A stretch of DNA of 49,624 bases from a bacterium (GCA_030531905.1 JAUNMG010000002.1:46104-95727); one strand, 5' to 3'. Counted from the first letter of the stretch, positions 33,537-43,073 are shown. The notes: generated from the sequence alone by a model not told the origin. Numbers and translations: made by a program.

Positions 33537-33638
33537 TCATCTTTCAAATTTAGTACTAGTTAAGATACTTTTGTTCTTTATATATCTTGTATTTTCTAAC
33601 ATTTTATTTATAAGTAGAATAACTTCCATATTTTTCAT
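33537..33638 (-). CDS. Small 33-residue ORF with a strong RBS
   Basis: ATGAAAAATATGG is preceded by AAGGGAGGAAAAAT, an excellent RBS. The frame encodes MKNMEVILLINKMLENTRYI and ends LTSTKFER. It lies alone between gpsB and recU, antisense to nothing. No family is known; it could be a small regulatory or spore peptide. Only the RBS and the frame support it. Confidence 0.4.
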   Translation of the reverse strand: MKNMEVILLINKMLENTRYIKNKSILTSTKFER

Positions 33639-33763
33639 ATTTTTCCTCCCTTAAAAATATTCTATAATAATGATACATATTTTGTCTTAAATTCGACAAA
33701 ACCTATCAATTTTTTTACTAAAATTTCCTATCTAAATCTATAGCAAAATTTTTTTTTATATAG

Positions 33764-33769
33764 TATAAT
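33764..33769 (+). promoter_or_regulatory. recU -10 box
   Basis: A perfect TATAAT 18 bp upstream of the recU start. The -35 (TAGCAA at 33741) is weak. Confidence 0.45.
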
Positions 33770-33786
33770 AAAAAATAGGTGGTAAT

Positions 33787-34377
33787 ATGAATTATCCTAA
33801 TGGTATTAAAAAGAAGACAACTACACACTATACTAACTATGGTAATAGAGGTATGGATTTAGAAAATGATTTGAATATCACCAATGAATACTATAGAAAT
33901 ATAGATAGAGCTTTTATTTATAAAAAGCCTACTCCTATAAAAATAGTAGATGTTGATTATCATTCTAGAAAACTAGTAACTATTAAAGAGGCCTATTTTA
34001 CAGAACCATCAACAACTGATTATAATGGAATATATAAGGGGAAATATATAGATTTTGAAGCTAAAGAAACAAAAACTAAAACCTCTTTTGCTTTAAATAA
34101 CATTCATCCCCATCAAATAAAACACTTAAAAGACATTTATAATCATGGTGGTATTGCATTTTTAATTGTTAGATTTACTTATTTAGATTTAACTTTTCTT
34201 TTGATGGTAGATGATTTTTTTGCATTTTTAGAAGGTAATGATAGAAAATCTATTCCCCTTACCTATTTCAAAGAAAAGGGACATTTAATTAAATTTAAAC
34301 TTCAACCTAGAATTGATTATTTAGAAATAGTTGATAAATATATGGAGGTAACTCATGGAAAAGAAACGAGTAAATAA
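33787..34377 (+). CDS. recU: Holliday junction resolvase RecU
   Basis: A 196-residue resolvase. NYGNRGMDLENDLN near residues 20-33 and the PD-(D/E)XK core GKYIDFEAKETKTKTSF near 80-96 give the catalytic residues; HPHQIKHL and GGIAFLIVRF follow. RBS AGGTGGT. It overlaps the PBP1 gene by 23 nt, the recU-ponA pair conserved in Bacilli. Confidence 0.95.
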   Translation: MNYPNGIKKKTTTHYTNYGNRGMDLENDLNITNEYYRNIDRAFIYKKPTPIKIVDVDYHSRKLVTIKEAYFTEPSTTDYNGIYKGKYIDFEAKETKTKTSFALNNIHPHQIKHLKDIYNHGGIAFLIVRFTYLDLTFLLMVDDFFAFLEGNDRKSIPLTYFKEKGHLIKFKLQPRIDYLEIVDKYMEVTHGKETSK

Positions 34378-37189
34378 AAACAGTTCTAATAGTAGAACTA
34401 AAAAAATAAATAAGAAAAATATTAAATCAAGGATTAATGTTGATCCAGCTAAATTACCTAATAGTGCTAAAATAGTACTTTCTATAATTTTAGTAATCCT
34501 GTTAGTTTTGTGTTTTATAAACTTAGGATTTATATTTACACTTATAACTGCCTTTATGGTTTTAGTAATTATAGGTATTGCTAAATTAATAGATTCGGCT
34601 CAGAAGAATAGTAAGAAAAGAAAAATTGTAAATATTTTACTGATTCTATTCTTAGCACTTGGAATTCTTGCTTTAATTTTGTTTGGAGCATTCTTAGTTT
34701 ATGTAACTATTAAAGCCCCAGAGTTTAATGTTAAAGAACTAGATAAAAAGGAATCAACTGTTCTTTATGATAAAGATGGTAAAGAAATGATAAAACTTGG
34801 TGCTGAAATGAGAGATAAAGTTAAATATAATGAACTTCCTCAAGTTTTAGTTGATGCTATTATCGCAACAGAAGATTCAAGATTTTATCAACATAATGGT
34901 TTTGATGCTGCTAGATTCATGAAAGCTAGTGTTGGACAGGTCCTTGGACATTCTGATGCTGGTGGTGCTTCTACTTTATCAATGCAAGTTATTAAAAATA
35001 CATTTACTTCTACTGAAGCAAGTGGTTTACAAGGTATTATTCGTAAATTTACAGATATTTATTTAGCTGTGTTTAAACTAGAAAAAACTTATTCAAAAGA
35101 AGAAATTATAGAGTTTTATGTTAACAATCACTTCTTAGGTGGAAACATCTATGGAGTACAAGAAGCATCTTTAGTATATTTTGGAAAAGATGTTGCTGAT
35201 TTAAATTTAAGTGAAGCTGCAATACTTGCTGGTATGTTTAAATCTCCTAACTTCTATAGACCTAATGTTAATCCTAAAAATGCTACTGCTAGAAGAAATA
35301 CAGTTTTATACTTAATGAAAAAACATGGTTATATTACTGAAGAACAATACAACCTAGCTAAAAGTGTTCCTGTTGAAAGTTTAACTGCTGAGACAGAAAA
35401 TGCTTCTACTTCTAAATATCAAGGATATATTGATACTGTTGTTGAAGAAGTTAAAGATACATATGGAGTTAATGCTTATACTACTCCTGTATTAATCTAT
35501 ACTAATATGGATCGTAGTAAACAAGATGCTGTTAATGATGTTTTAGATGGAAAGACATATACTTGGATTAATGATAAAGTTCAAACCGGTGTATCTGTTT
35601 TGGATACAGCTACTGGTAAAATTTTAGCTGTTGGTGCTGGTCGTAACAGAAGTGGTGCTTCTACTTATAACTATGCAACAAAGATTAAGAGACAACCTGG
35701 TTCTACTGCTAAACCATTATTTGATTATGGCCCAGGTATTGAATACAACGATTGGTCTACTTATACTTTATTTGATGATGCTCCTTATTCTTATTCAAAT
35801 GGACAATCAATAAAGAACTGGGATGGTGGATATTTTGGAACTATTACTTTAAGAAGAGCACTATCAACCTCTCGTAATATTCCAGCTTTAAAAGCTTTCC
35901 AACAAGTTGATAATGCCAAAATTATAGAGTTTGTTACAGGTCTTGGAATAACACCAGAAATTTCAAATGGTAGAATTCATGAAGCACATGCAATTGGGGC
36001 ATTCACAGGAGTTTCTCCTTTACAAATGAGTGCTGCTTATGCTGCTTTCTCTAATGGTGGAACTTATCATGAACCATATTCAGTATCAAAAATAGTATTC
36101 CGTGATACTGGTAAAACGAAAGAACACCAAGATAAATCTAAAAAAGTAATGAGTGATGCTACAGCCTATATGATTTCAAGTGTTTTACAAGATGTTTCAA
36201 TGACAGGTGGTAAACCTCATAATATTGCTGCTAAAACTGGTACTACAAACTATGATGAAGCTACAATGAGAAATAATCATATGCCTAGTGATGCTATCAG
36301 AGATTCATGGGTTGTTGGTTATACAACAAAAACTGTTATTGGTATGTGGTATGGATATGATTATATTGATAAAAATGGTGAATATGTTTTAAGAAATATT
36401 CCTGCTACTATTCAAAAAGATAAATTATTCTTAGCTCTTGCAAGAGGGGTTATGAAAAATGATAATGATGATTTCAAGATGCCAGACAGTGTTGTTAAAC
36501 TTGGAATTATCACTGGTTCAAATCCTCCTCAAGTAGCTGAAGATGGATATAGTGGTTCTATTACTTATGAATACTTCAAAAAAGGAAAAGAACCAGAAAA
36601 AGTTACTGCTACTAAACTTAATACTCCAACAGGATTAAAGGTATCATATAGTGGTGACAAAGTTACAATTACATGGAACGGTGTTAGTAAGTTAGAAAAA
36701 GATGAAGGATATGGTGATTTCGGATATAATGTATATCAAGGTAATAGATTATTAACATTTACATCAGGAACATCATATACATTTAAGACTGCAACTCCTT
36801 ATGATACATATAAAGTTGTTGCAACATACAAAAGTTATAGTGGAGCTCAAAGTGATGCTGCTACATATCAATTAAAAGAAGAACAAAAAGCTGAAGTTAC
36901 AACATTTGCATGTAGTCAAACAGCATTCAAAGTAGGTGATACTATTCCTACAAATACATGTACATTTAAAGTTAATTCTAATGCTGTTACTCCTACATCA
37001 ATTAAAGTAGATGGAACTAGTGATTGTCATGATGGAATTAAGTTTACGACCGCAAAAACATGTACAGTTAAGTATTTAATTTCATATAATAATAAATCAT
37101 ATAATGCTAGTGTTAACTATAATATTACAGCTGATTCTAGTGGTGGTGATCCTGATCCTACTACACCAACTGTTCCTACAACTCCATAG
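34355..37189 (+). CDS. ponA: Class A penicillin-binding protein 1
   Basis: A 944-residue bifunctional peptidoglycan synthase. Two hydrophobic stretches lie near 38-75 and 88-120, the second being the anchor. GT51 domain: EDSRFYQHNGFDAARF, GGASTLSMQVIKN, RKFTDIYLAVFKLE, KEEIIEFYVNNHFLGG. Transpeptidase: STAK (catalytic Ser) after RQPG, STSRN as the SxN motif and AAKTGTTN as KTG. A C-terminal FnIII-like domain (LNTPTGLKVSYSGDKVTITW) and a Pro/Thr tail follow. RBS GGAGGTAACTC. It is translationally coupled to recU. Confidence 0.95.
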   Translation: MEKKRVNKNSSNSRTKKINKKNIKSRINVDPAKLPNSAKIVLSIILVILLVLCFINLGFIFTLITAFMVLVIIGIAKLIDSAQKNSKKRKIVNILLILFLALGILALILFGAFLVYVTIKAPEFNVKELDKKESTVLYDKDGKEMIKLGAEMRDKVKYNELPQVLVDAIIATEDSRFYQHNGFDAARFMKASVGQVLGHSDAGGASTLSMQVIKNTFTSTEASGLQGIIRKFTDIYLAVFKLEKTYSKEEIIEFYVNNHFLGGNIYGVQEASLVYFGKDVADLNLSEAAILAGMFKSPNFYRPNVNPKNATARRNTVLYLMKKHGYITEEQYNLAKSVPVESLTAETENASTSKYQGYIDTVVEEVKDTYGVNAYTTPVLIYTNMDRSKQDAVNDVLDGKTYTWINDKVQTGVSVLDTATGKILAVGAGRNRSGASTYNYATKIKRQPGSTAKPLFDYGPGIEYNDWSTYTLFDDAPYSYSNGQSIKNWDGGYFGTITLRRALSTSRNIPALKAFQQVDNAKIIEFVTGLGITPEISNGRIHEAHAIGAFTGVSPLQMSAAYAAFSNGGTYHEPYSVSKIVFRDTGKTKEHQDKSKKVMSDATAYMISSVLQDVSMTGGKPHNIAAKTGTTNYDEATMRNNHMPSDAIRDSWVVGYTTKTVIGMWYGYDYIDKNGEYVLRNIPATIQKDKLFLALARGVMKNDNDDFKMPDSVVKLGIITGSNPPQVAEDGYSGSITYEYFKKGKEPEKVTATKLNTPTGLKVSYSGDKVTITWNGVSKLEKDEGYGDFGYNVYQGNRLLTFTSGTSYTFKTATPYDTYKVVATYKSYSGAQSDAATYQLKEEQKAEVTTFACSQTAFKVGDTIPTNTCTFKVNSNAVTPTSIKVDGTSDCHDGIKFTTAKTCTVKYLISYNNKSYNASVNYNITADSSGGDPDPTTPTVPTTP

Positions 37190-37192
37190 ATT

Positions 37193-37229
37193 AAAAAAAA
37201 GAAAGTTTAAAATTTACTTTCTTTTTTCT
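37193..37229. terminator. Bidirectional terminator between ponA and nth
   Basis: AAAAAAGAAAGT (37195-37206) and ACTTTCTTTTTT (37216-37227) form a 12-bp stem with T-runs in both directions. Confidence 0.85.
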
Positions 37230-37837
37230 TTGCAATATTCTTTTAATTTGCAATTTTCACACGATGGTTTAATTGCTTTGCAGTAATACCTTCCAAATAA
37301 AACCATTTGTAGATGTCTTTTTGCCCATTCTTTTTTAGGATAAAACTTCATTAGTTTTTCTTCTACTTCTTTCACATTACTATCTTTTTTAGCAATTCTA
37401 AGTCTTTTACTAACTCGTTCTACATGTGTATCAACTGCAATAGCTGGATAGTTATAAAACTCTCCTAAAAAGACATTAACGGTTTTTCTTCCTACACCAG
37501 GTAGACTTTCTAAATCAGTTCTAGCTGTTGGTACAATGGATGAATATTTATCCACAATAATAGTGGATAACTCCTTTACATAACAACTTTTTTTGTGGAA
37601 AGAACCTAATGGCCTAATAATTTGTTCCAAATCTTTAACATCTGCATTTTTTATATCCTCTAATCTGGGATATTTTTCAAATAAAACTTTTGTTACTTCA
37701 TTAACTCTTTTATCAGTAGTTTGAGCACTTAAACATATAGCAATCAACAACTCATAATCATTATTATAATTCAATTCACATTTAGGATTCGGAAATAATT
37801 CATCTAAATATTCTCTTATTAGTTTACTCTTCGTCAT
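37214..37837 (-). CDS. nth: Endonuclease III
   Basis: A 207-residue base-excision repair glycosylase/AP lyase. HhH motif LPGVGRKTVNVFLGEF with the catalytic Lys, then AVDTHVERVSKRL with the catalytic Asp, and a C-terminal 4Fe-4S loop with the C-x6-C-x2-C-x5-C spacing (CKAIKPSCENCKLKEYC). It overlaps dnaD by 14 nt; dnaD-nth is a conserved Bacilli pair. Confidence 0.95.
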   Translation of the reverse strand: MTKSKLIREYLDELFPNPKCELNYNNDYELLIAICLSAQTTDKRVNEVTKVLFEKYPRLEDIKNADVKDLEQIIRPLGSFHKKSCYVKELSTIIVDKYSSIVPTARTDLESLPGVGRKTVNVFLGEFYNYPAIAVDTHVERVSKRLRIAKKDSNVKEVEEKLMKFYPKKEWAKRHLQMVLFGRYYCKAIKPSCENCKLKEYCKEKRK

Positions 37838-38504
37838 CAAACCAATCCCATTCCATAATATCTAAATCTAAGTCCTTTGCCTCTTCTTCCTTTTTAATCT
37901 TTTTATTTCTCTTTAATTTTCGCTTTTCTACATCTTCTTTAGTCTTAACTCCATCTTTACCCCATTCATACAAAATCTTATCAATGTATCTCAAATTAGA
38001 AACGCCATTAAAAGTAGCTTCTTTTAAAGCTTCAGTAATTAATTCTTCACTAATTCCATTATCTAACCAAGCTTGAATAATTTCATATTCTATTGGACTT
38101 AATGTTCTTCCAAATTCTTTTTCTACAATTTCAAAAACATTACTTGAAGATGCTTCACTAGTATTATTAACTTCTTCCATAGTAAGTAGCGCTAATTTGT
38201 TATAAAAACCATCTAATTGAATAAGCTCTTCCATAATCTTCTTTTCACTTTTTATAACATCTACTTTTAAAAGATTTTTATCACTTAAGTTTGAAATAAT
38301 CTCCATTACTTCTTCTAATCCCATATTTAATTCTTCACTAAATTTACTAGGATCAAATACTATATTATTACCTTTATTATATAAGTACATTAAGAGGATG
38401 AATTCATTTAGTTCTAGTTTTAACTCTTTATACTTTTTGAATATAAATAATGGTATAACAATATTTCCATCTTTATACATTTCTACAAGCTTAGAACTTT
38501 TCAT
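37824..38504 (-). CDS. dnaD: DNA replication initiation protein DnaD
   Basis: A 226-residue primosome protein. The N-terminal winged-helix domain contains LNEFILLMYLYNKGNNIVFD. The DnaB_2-type C-terminal domain (about 120-200) contains FGRTLSPIEYEIIQAWLDNG and YIDKILYEWGKDG. The basic/acidic tail ends in DWFDDEE. RBS GAGGAGATG. Upstream of and overlapping nth. Confidence 0.93.
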   Translation of the reverse strand: MKSSKLVEMYKDGNIVIPLFIFKKYKELKLELNEFILLMYLYNKGNNIVFDPSKFSEELNMGLEEVMEIISNLSDKNLLKVDVIKSEKKIMEELIQLDGFYNKLALLTMEEVNNTSEASSSNVFEIVEKEFGRTLSPIEYEIIQAWLDNGISEELITEALKEATFNGVSNLRYIDKILYEWGKDGVKTKEDVEKRKLKRNKKIKKEEEAKDLDLDIMEWDWFDDEE

Positions 38505-38559
38505 AAAATCATCTCCTCATTTTTACTATATTATCACAAATAAATTAAAATTAAAAGAT

Positions 38560-38587
38560 AAGAAAAGAGTATTAATTAACACTCTAT
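38560..38587 (-). terminator. cca terminator
   Basis: AGAGTGTTAA and TTAATACTCT form a 10-bp stem overlapping the cca stop, followed by TTTTCTT on the minus strand. Confidence 0.65.
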
Positions 38588-39679
38588 CTTCTTATAATTA
38601 TTTTCTATATATTTAACAATATTATCTTTAGTATTTATTAATCTGCTATATAAGATTTCTTCTTCTAAATTATTATAGATATCGCTTAAGTATTTACCTG
38701 GTTCCTTATCTAAAATATCCATTATTTCTTGACTTGTAATATTAATATCATCTCTAGAATGAATAATTAAGTTATTGTATGACTCTGTAATTTCTTTTTT
38801 ATCTAATCCCTTAATAGCACCAGCTACTGAATTAACATATAATCCATATTTATATAAAGTCATTGGATCCATATTATTTAAATTCATTACCTCATTGATA
38901 TTTTTTATAAGTTCTTTTTCACTTGTTGTAAACGGATAAATATCTCCTACATTTAAAATACTCCAAACGCTAATTAAAGAATCTGTATTTTTAATATCTT
39001 TTAGACGAGTTAATTCTAATTCCTCATCAAGACCAAACTCTAACAATAAAGAAATACCCTTTTTTACATAACTACTAGCAAAGATTTTATCAAGTTCTTC
39101 TTTTTTACGGTTATATGATAATTCCTTTAATAGATGTTTCTTTTCATTAATAGCTTCTTTTACTTCATCACTTAATTCAAAGTCAAGAATAGTTGCAAAT
39201 CTAATAGCTCGTAATATTCTTAAACTATCTTCCTCAAACTTTTCTTTAGCATCGCCAATAGTATTAATAAGACGCTTTTTTAAATCAGTTCTTCCATCTA
39301 GAAAATCTAAAATTTCTTTGGACTCATCCATACAAATTGAATTTATCGTAAAATCTCTTCTTTTTAAATCTGTATATAAGTCATCTACATATTCTATTTC
39401 AATTGGTTTTCTATGATCAATATATTTTATTTCTTTTCTGAAAGTAGTTATTTCAAATCTAATTTTTTTTCTAAGTAATGTAATACTACCATAGGCAGTT
39501 GTTTTTATAACATCTTCACTAAATATTTCTTGAAGTTCTTTTGGTGTTGCATTAGTGGTTATATCTACATCATTAGAATCTATTCCAAGCAAATAATCTC
39601 TAACAAAACCACCTATTATATAGGCATTAAAACCATGTTCATTTATTTCATGTAATATTTTGATTGCTTCTTCTAACAT
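38576..39679 (-). CDS. cca: CCA-adding tRNA nucleotidyltransferase
   Basis: A 367-residue class II nucleotidyltransferase that adds or repairs the tRNA CCA end. GGFVRD near 22-27, then the DVD metal motif, KRRDFTINS near 108, and DSLRILRAIRFA near 155 of the NTP-binding neck. Length and architecture are those of the Bacillus-type enzyme. RBS AGGTGATGAAAT. Nearby tRNA-Trp fragments encode their own CCA. Confidence 0.95.
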   Translation of the reverse strand: MLEEAIKILHEINEHGFNAYIIGGFVRDYLLGIDSNDVDITTNATPKELQEIFSEDVIKTTAYGSITLLRKKIRFEITTFRKEIKYIDHRKPIEIEYVDDLYTDLKRRDFTINSICMDESKEILDFLDGRTDLKKRLINTIGDAKEKFEEDSLRILRAIRFATILDFELSDEVKEAINEKKHLLKELSYNRKKEELDKIFASSYVKKGISLLLEFGLDEELELTRLKDIKNTDSLISVWSILNVGDIYPFTTSEKELIKNINEVMNLNNMDPMTLYKYGLYVNSVAGAIKGLDKKEITESYNNLIIHSRDDINITSQEIMDILDKEPGKYLSDIYNNLEEEILYSRLINTKDNIVKYIENNYKKIEC

Positions 39680-39723
39680 ATTTCATCACCTACTTATATT
39701 ATAACACGACTAAGACAAAATAA

Positions 39724-39748
39724 AAGAAGCATAAGGCTTCTTTTTTTA
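39724..39748. terminator. hup terminator
   Basis: AGAAGC/CTTAT/GCTTCT stem with T-runs on both strands, between hup and cca. Confidence 0.8.
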
Positions 39749-40021
39749 TTAATTTACAGATTCTTTTAATGCTGATCCTGCTTTGAAAGTAACAGCATTT
39801 CTAGCAGCGATTTTAACAGTTTCTCCAGTTCTTGGATTACGTCCTTCTCTAGCTTCTCTCTTAGATACTGCAAAAGTACCAAATCCTACTAATGCAATTT
39901 TATCTCCTTTTGATAAAGCTTCTGTAATTGCTGCAAAAGTTGCATCAATAGCTCTTGTTGCATCAGCTTTTGTTAATCCAGCTTTTTCAGCAACTGCTTC
40001 AACTAATTCTACTTTTTTCAT
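39749..40021 (-). CDS. hup: HU-family DNA-binding protein
   Basis: A 90-residue nucleoid protein of exact family length. MKKVELVEAVAEKAGLTKAD at the N-terminus, GFGTFAVSKREA and the DNA-embracing arm EGRNPRTG. RBS GGGAGG. Single gene between two terminators. Confidence 0.97.
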   Translation of the reverse strand: MKKVELVEAVAEKAGLTKADATRAIDATFAAITEALSKGDKIALVGFGTFAVSKREAREGRNPRTGETVKIAARNAVTFKAGSALKESVN

Positions 40022-40049
40022 GTAAATTATACCTCCCTATGTGTCTTAT

Positions 40050-40066
40050 TAAGCATGTTATGCTTA
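40050..40066. promoter_or_regulatory. 17-bp palindrome in the hup leader
   Basis: TAAGCATGTTATGCTTA is a perfect 8-bp-arm palindrome about 30 bp before the hup start, between promoter and RBS. It may be an operator or an RNA hairpin. Confidence 0.4.
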
Positions 40067-40108
40067 CATATTAAATCTACCATGAATTATATGAAATTGC
40101 AATAAAAA

Positions 40109-40150
40109 TGCATAAAAAAAGCCAATTTCTTGTACTTATAGACAAAAAAT
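40109..40150 (-). terminator. Terminator after the 40161 membrane gene
   Basis: A long stem made from AATTGGCTAATTTTTTGTC and GTACAAGAAATTGGC (minus strand), with a TTTTTTTATG tail. Confidence 0.6.
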
Positions 40151-40160
40151 TAGCCAATTT

Positions 40161-41132
40161 TTATTTCTTAGGTTTTAACTTAGTATTAATTGATTCTAAT
40201 AAAGAAATGATATTTCCAATAGCATAGAAGAATACACATATTAAGAAACTAGCAAACCAAATACAAATAGTTAACGAAAAGTTAAATTCTGTTGTGTTAC
40301 ATGCCTTAGTATAAAGTCCTGAAGTAGTTCCACATGAAGGAAATAAATTTCCAAAGATTATCCCAACGCAAAATCCTATTCCAAAGGTTACTAAAGCAAC
40401 TATTTGATAACCATTTAATTCATGTGATGAAACTTCATTAGCGAGTTTTTTTAGTTTAGGTAAATCCTTATCTAATAAATCTATTTCTACAAATAAATCA
40501 TGTGCTAAAGCTTTCTTATCTTCATTACTTAAATCAAGATAAAGTCCATAAGAGTAAATATATCTTGCTAAAACAATAGTGTAAGCAATACTTACTAATG
40601 ATAAAACTACTCCATCAAAATTTTCTGAATAAATTAAATTCATTACTAATAAAATTATAGCTAATACTACTATTGTGTAGAAATATCCTTCATTCTTTAT
40701 TTCATTAAATGGAGATTTTTCAAGTTTAAGTTCTTTCCAAAATCTTGTGTTTTTCATAAATACATGAATCATATAAACAAAGAATACGATGTTAATACCA
40801 AAACTAATTAATGATGTTATACCAAGTGATCTAATAACTGATAATAAAGAAGTTATTGAAAATATGAAGTAAATTAAAATTAAGAAAACATTTAAATAAT
40901 TAAAATATTTCTTACCAGTTTTAGTCTTTAATGGTATGAAGTAAATTAATCCTATTATATATAATGTATTATGATTTAATAAATTTCTTAAAATATCATT
41001 TGTTGATAAATTATTTTTAACTGCGTAAGATTGAGATAAAATAATAATCAAAGTAAGAAGTGCTATCGCAACTGTAGTAATAATATTTGAATTATTAAAC
41101 CACTCTCTTTCATTTTTAACGTTTTTATCCAT
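40161..41132 (-). CDS. Hypothetical polytopic membrane protein
   Basis: A 323-residue protein with about eight hydrophobic segments: near 15-35, 53-66, 76-95, 103-122, 150-170, 175-195, 245-262 and 285-310. A soluble acidic loop (about 205-238: LSNEDKKALAHDLFVEIDLL) lies before the seventh segment. The C-terminus is Lys-rich (TKLKPKK), suggesting a cytoplasmic end. RBS GGTGATGTT. It is divergent from der. No domain family is recognised; it shares no visible motif with known transporters. Confidence 0.55.
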   Translation of the reverse strand: MDKNVKNEREWFNNSNIITTVAIALLTLIIILSQSYAVKNNLSTNDILRNLLNHNTLYIIGLIYFIPLKTKTGKKYFNYLNVFLILIYFIFSITSLLSVIRSLGITSLISFGINIVFFVYMIHVFMKNTRFWKELKLEKSPFNEIKNEGYFYTIVVLAIILLVMNLIYSENFDGVVLSLVSIAYTIVLARYIYSYGLYLDLSNEDKKALAHDLFVEIDLLDKDLPKLKKLANEVSSHELNGYQIVALVTFGIGFCVGIIFGNLFPSCGTTSGLYTKACNTTEFNFSLTICIWFASFLICVFFYAIGNIISLLESINTKLKPKK

Positions 41133-41207
41133 AACATCACCATCCTAATAAGATTATACCATATAAAACAACTTTTAAAGATAATAATTTGAACTAGATT
41201 TCATTTA

Positions 41208-41236
41208 TTTACAACTAATAGTAATTATGTTATAAT
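41208..41236 (+). promoter_or_regulatory. der promoter
   Basis: TTTACA (41208-41213) and a perfect TATAAT (41231-41236) are 17 bp apart, 24 bp upstream of the der start. Confidence 0.75.
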
Positions 41237-41259
41237 ACAGCTAGTTTGGAGGGGATATT

Positions 41260-42570
41260 ATGGCAGTACCTGTGGTTGCAATAGTGGGAAGACCTAATGT
41301 TGGGAAAAGTACCCTTTTTAATAAAATTGTGGGTAAAAAAGTTGCGATAATTGAGGATGTTCCTGGAGTAACTAGGGATAGACTTTATCAAGAAGCTAAT
41401 TATAATGGTAAAAAATTCTTTTTAATCGATACTGGTGGTATTGATGTTAGTAATCAAAGTTTTAATGCTGAGATTAAAATACAAGCCGAAATTGCGATTG
41501 AAGAAGCAGATATCATTTTATTTGTTGTTGATGGTAAGGAAGGACTTACACATAACGATTTAGTTGTTAGAGATATTTTAAGAAAGAGCAATAAAAAAGT
41601 TATTGTCGCAATTAATAAAATAGATGTTAAAGAAGCTAAAGATAATTTATATGATTTTTATGAATTAGGATTTGATACTTATATACCAATTAGTAGTATT
41701 CACAATACTGGTTATGTAGAATTACTTGATACTATTACAATGGATTTTCATGAAAATGATAACAATGATGATGATGAAAGATTAAAACTAAGTATTATCG
41801 GTCGTCCTAATGTTGGAAAAAGTTCTTTAATGAATGCGCTTCTTAATGAAGAACGTGTCGTTGTTTCTAATATTGCAGGAACTACAAGAGATTCAATAGA
41901 CTCTATTTTAAAATATCAAAAAGAAGAATATATTTTAATTGATACTGCTGGTATGAGAAAAAAAGGACGTGTTTTTGAATCAATTGAGAAGTATAGTCTT
42001 TTAAGATCAATGAGAGCAATAGATAGAAGTGATGTTTGTCTAGTTGTAATTAATGCCGAAGAAGGTATTACTGAACACGATAAACATATTGCTGGATACG
42101 CTATTGAAAAAGGTAAAGGAATTATTTTTGTTGTTAATAAATGGGATATGGTAAAAGATACTACTATTCAAGATTTTAAAAAGCTTATGAGAGCTGAATT
42201 CCAGTTCGCACCGTATGCTCCAATAGTTGTATTATCAGCTCTAACTAAAAAAAGAATTCATACATTGATGCCTGAGGTTATTAAAGTAAGTGAGAATATT
42301 AAGAAAGAAATAAAGACAAGTGTTTTAAATGATGTTATCTTAGATGCTTATCAATTAAATATTCCACCTTCTTATAAAGGAAAAAGACTTAAAATATATT
42401 TTACAAGTCAAACTGGTATTAAACCACCAAAATTCACTTTAAGAGTTAATAATAAAGGATTAGTCCACTTCTCATACGAAAGATATTTAGAAAATAAATT
42501 ACGTGAGAATTTTGATTTAGAAGGAACTCCAATTATTTTACAATTTAAAAATAGAAGTGGAGATGAATAA
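41260..42570 (+). CDS. der: Ribosome-associated GTPase Der (EngA)
   Basis: A 436-residue tandem GTPase for 50S subunit assembly. First G domain: GRPNVGKSTLFN, DTGGID, NKID. Second: GRPNVGKSSLMN, DTAGMRKK, NKWD. A C-terminal KH-like domain contains PPKFTLRVNN. RBS GGAGGGG. Length is standard. Confidence 0.98.
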   Translation: MAVPVVAIVGRPNVGKSTLFNKIVGKKVAIIEDVPGVTRDRLYQEANYNGKKFFLIDTGGIDVSNQSFNAEIKIQAEIAIEEADIILFVVDGKEGLTHNDLVVRDILRKSNKKVIVAINKIDVKEAKDNLYDFYELGFDTYIPISSIHNTGYVELLDTITMDFHENDNNDDDERLKLSIIGRPNVGKSSLMNALLNEERVVVSNIAGTTRDSIDSILKYQKEEYILIDTAGMRKKGRVFESIEKYSLLRSMRAIDRSDVCLVVINAEEGITEHDKHIAGYAIEKGKGIIFVVNKWDMVKDTTIQDFKKLMRAEFQFAPYAPIVVLSALTKKRIHTLMPEVIKVSENIKKEIKTSVLNDVILDAYQLNIPPSYKGKRLKIYFTSQTGIKPPKFTLRVNNKGLVHFSYERYLENKLRENFDLEGTPIILQFKNRSGDE

Positions 42571-42571
42571 T

Positions 42572-42760
42572 ATGTTTTTCCAAAATAAAGATCCTAAAAC
42601 TGAATTAGAAGGATTAGATAGAGCTTTAGAAATATTACAAGATAGATATGAAAAGAAAGCTATTACAATTGAAGAGTTTACAAAACAATGTGAAGTAATT
42701 GCTAAAAAGCGTGAAAAGTATCAAAAAGCTCTAGCTAAAAAGGAAAGAAAACAATATTAA
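42572..42760 (+). CDS. Small SHOCT-like coiled protein
   Basis: A 62-residue charged helical protein: LDRALEILQDRYEKKAITIE followed by EFTKQCEVIAKKREKYQK. The helix-turn pattern with KKAITIEEF resembles SHOCT motifs. It starts one nucleotide after the der stop, with GTGGAGATGAATA as RBS inside der, so it is co-translated with der. Role unknown; a ribosome-assembly accessory would be speculation. Confidence 0.6.
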   Translation: MFFQNKDPKTELEGLDRALEILQDRYEKKAITIEEFTKQCEVIAKKREKYQKALAKKERKQY

Positions 42761-42761
42761 A

Positions 42762-42786
42762 ACACTAATCTATAGTGTTTTTTTGT
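42762..42786 (+). terminator. Terminator of the der operon
   Basis: AACACTA/ATC/TATAGTGTT stem followed by TTTTTT. Confidence 0.75.
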
Positions 42787-42814
42787 ACAAAAAATATCTT
42801 TATAACATATATTA
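42786..42814 (+). promoter_or_regulatory. Candidate sigma-K promoter of spoVIF
   Basis: TACA (42786-42789) and CATATATTA (42806-42814) are 16 bp apart, close to the sigma-K pattern (mACm, 16-17 bp, CATAnnnTA). It lies just before the RBS of the SpoVIF gene. The sigma factor itself is not in the window. Confidence 0.4.
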
Positions 42815-42833
42815 TCATAGGAGGATATAATAT

Positions 42834-43073
42834 ATGTTTGGAGATGGATTCTTTAAAAAAGTTGAAAAAAAGACTAATGTAAATAAAGAAACAATTATGT
42901 CTTTAGCAAAAAAACTTCAAAATTCCGATATGAAAGATGAGAAAGTTCTAAGAGATATGGTTCAAGAAATTTCTTCAATAACTGGAAAAGAGGTTTCAAA
43001 AGAAAAAGAAGATAAAATAGTTAACGCTATTGTAAAGGATAATGTTCCTAAAGATATTGATAAAATGTTTTAG
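42834..43073 (+). CDS. spoVIF: Stage VI sporulation protein F
   Basis: A 79-residue protein: FFKKVEKKTNVNKETIMSLA, then NSDMKDEKVLRDMVQEIS and KEVSKEKEDKIVNAIVK. This is the SpoVIF (YjcC) pattern, a mother-cell protein needed for late coat assembly in Bacillus subtilis. RBS AGGAGG. The candidate sigma-K promoter supports the call. It converges on an unknown gene. Confidence 0.8.
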   Translation: MFGDGFFKKVEKKTNVNKETIMSLAKKLQNSDMKDEKVLRDMVQEISSITGKEVSKEKEDKIVNAIVKDNVPKDIDKMF

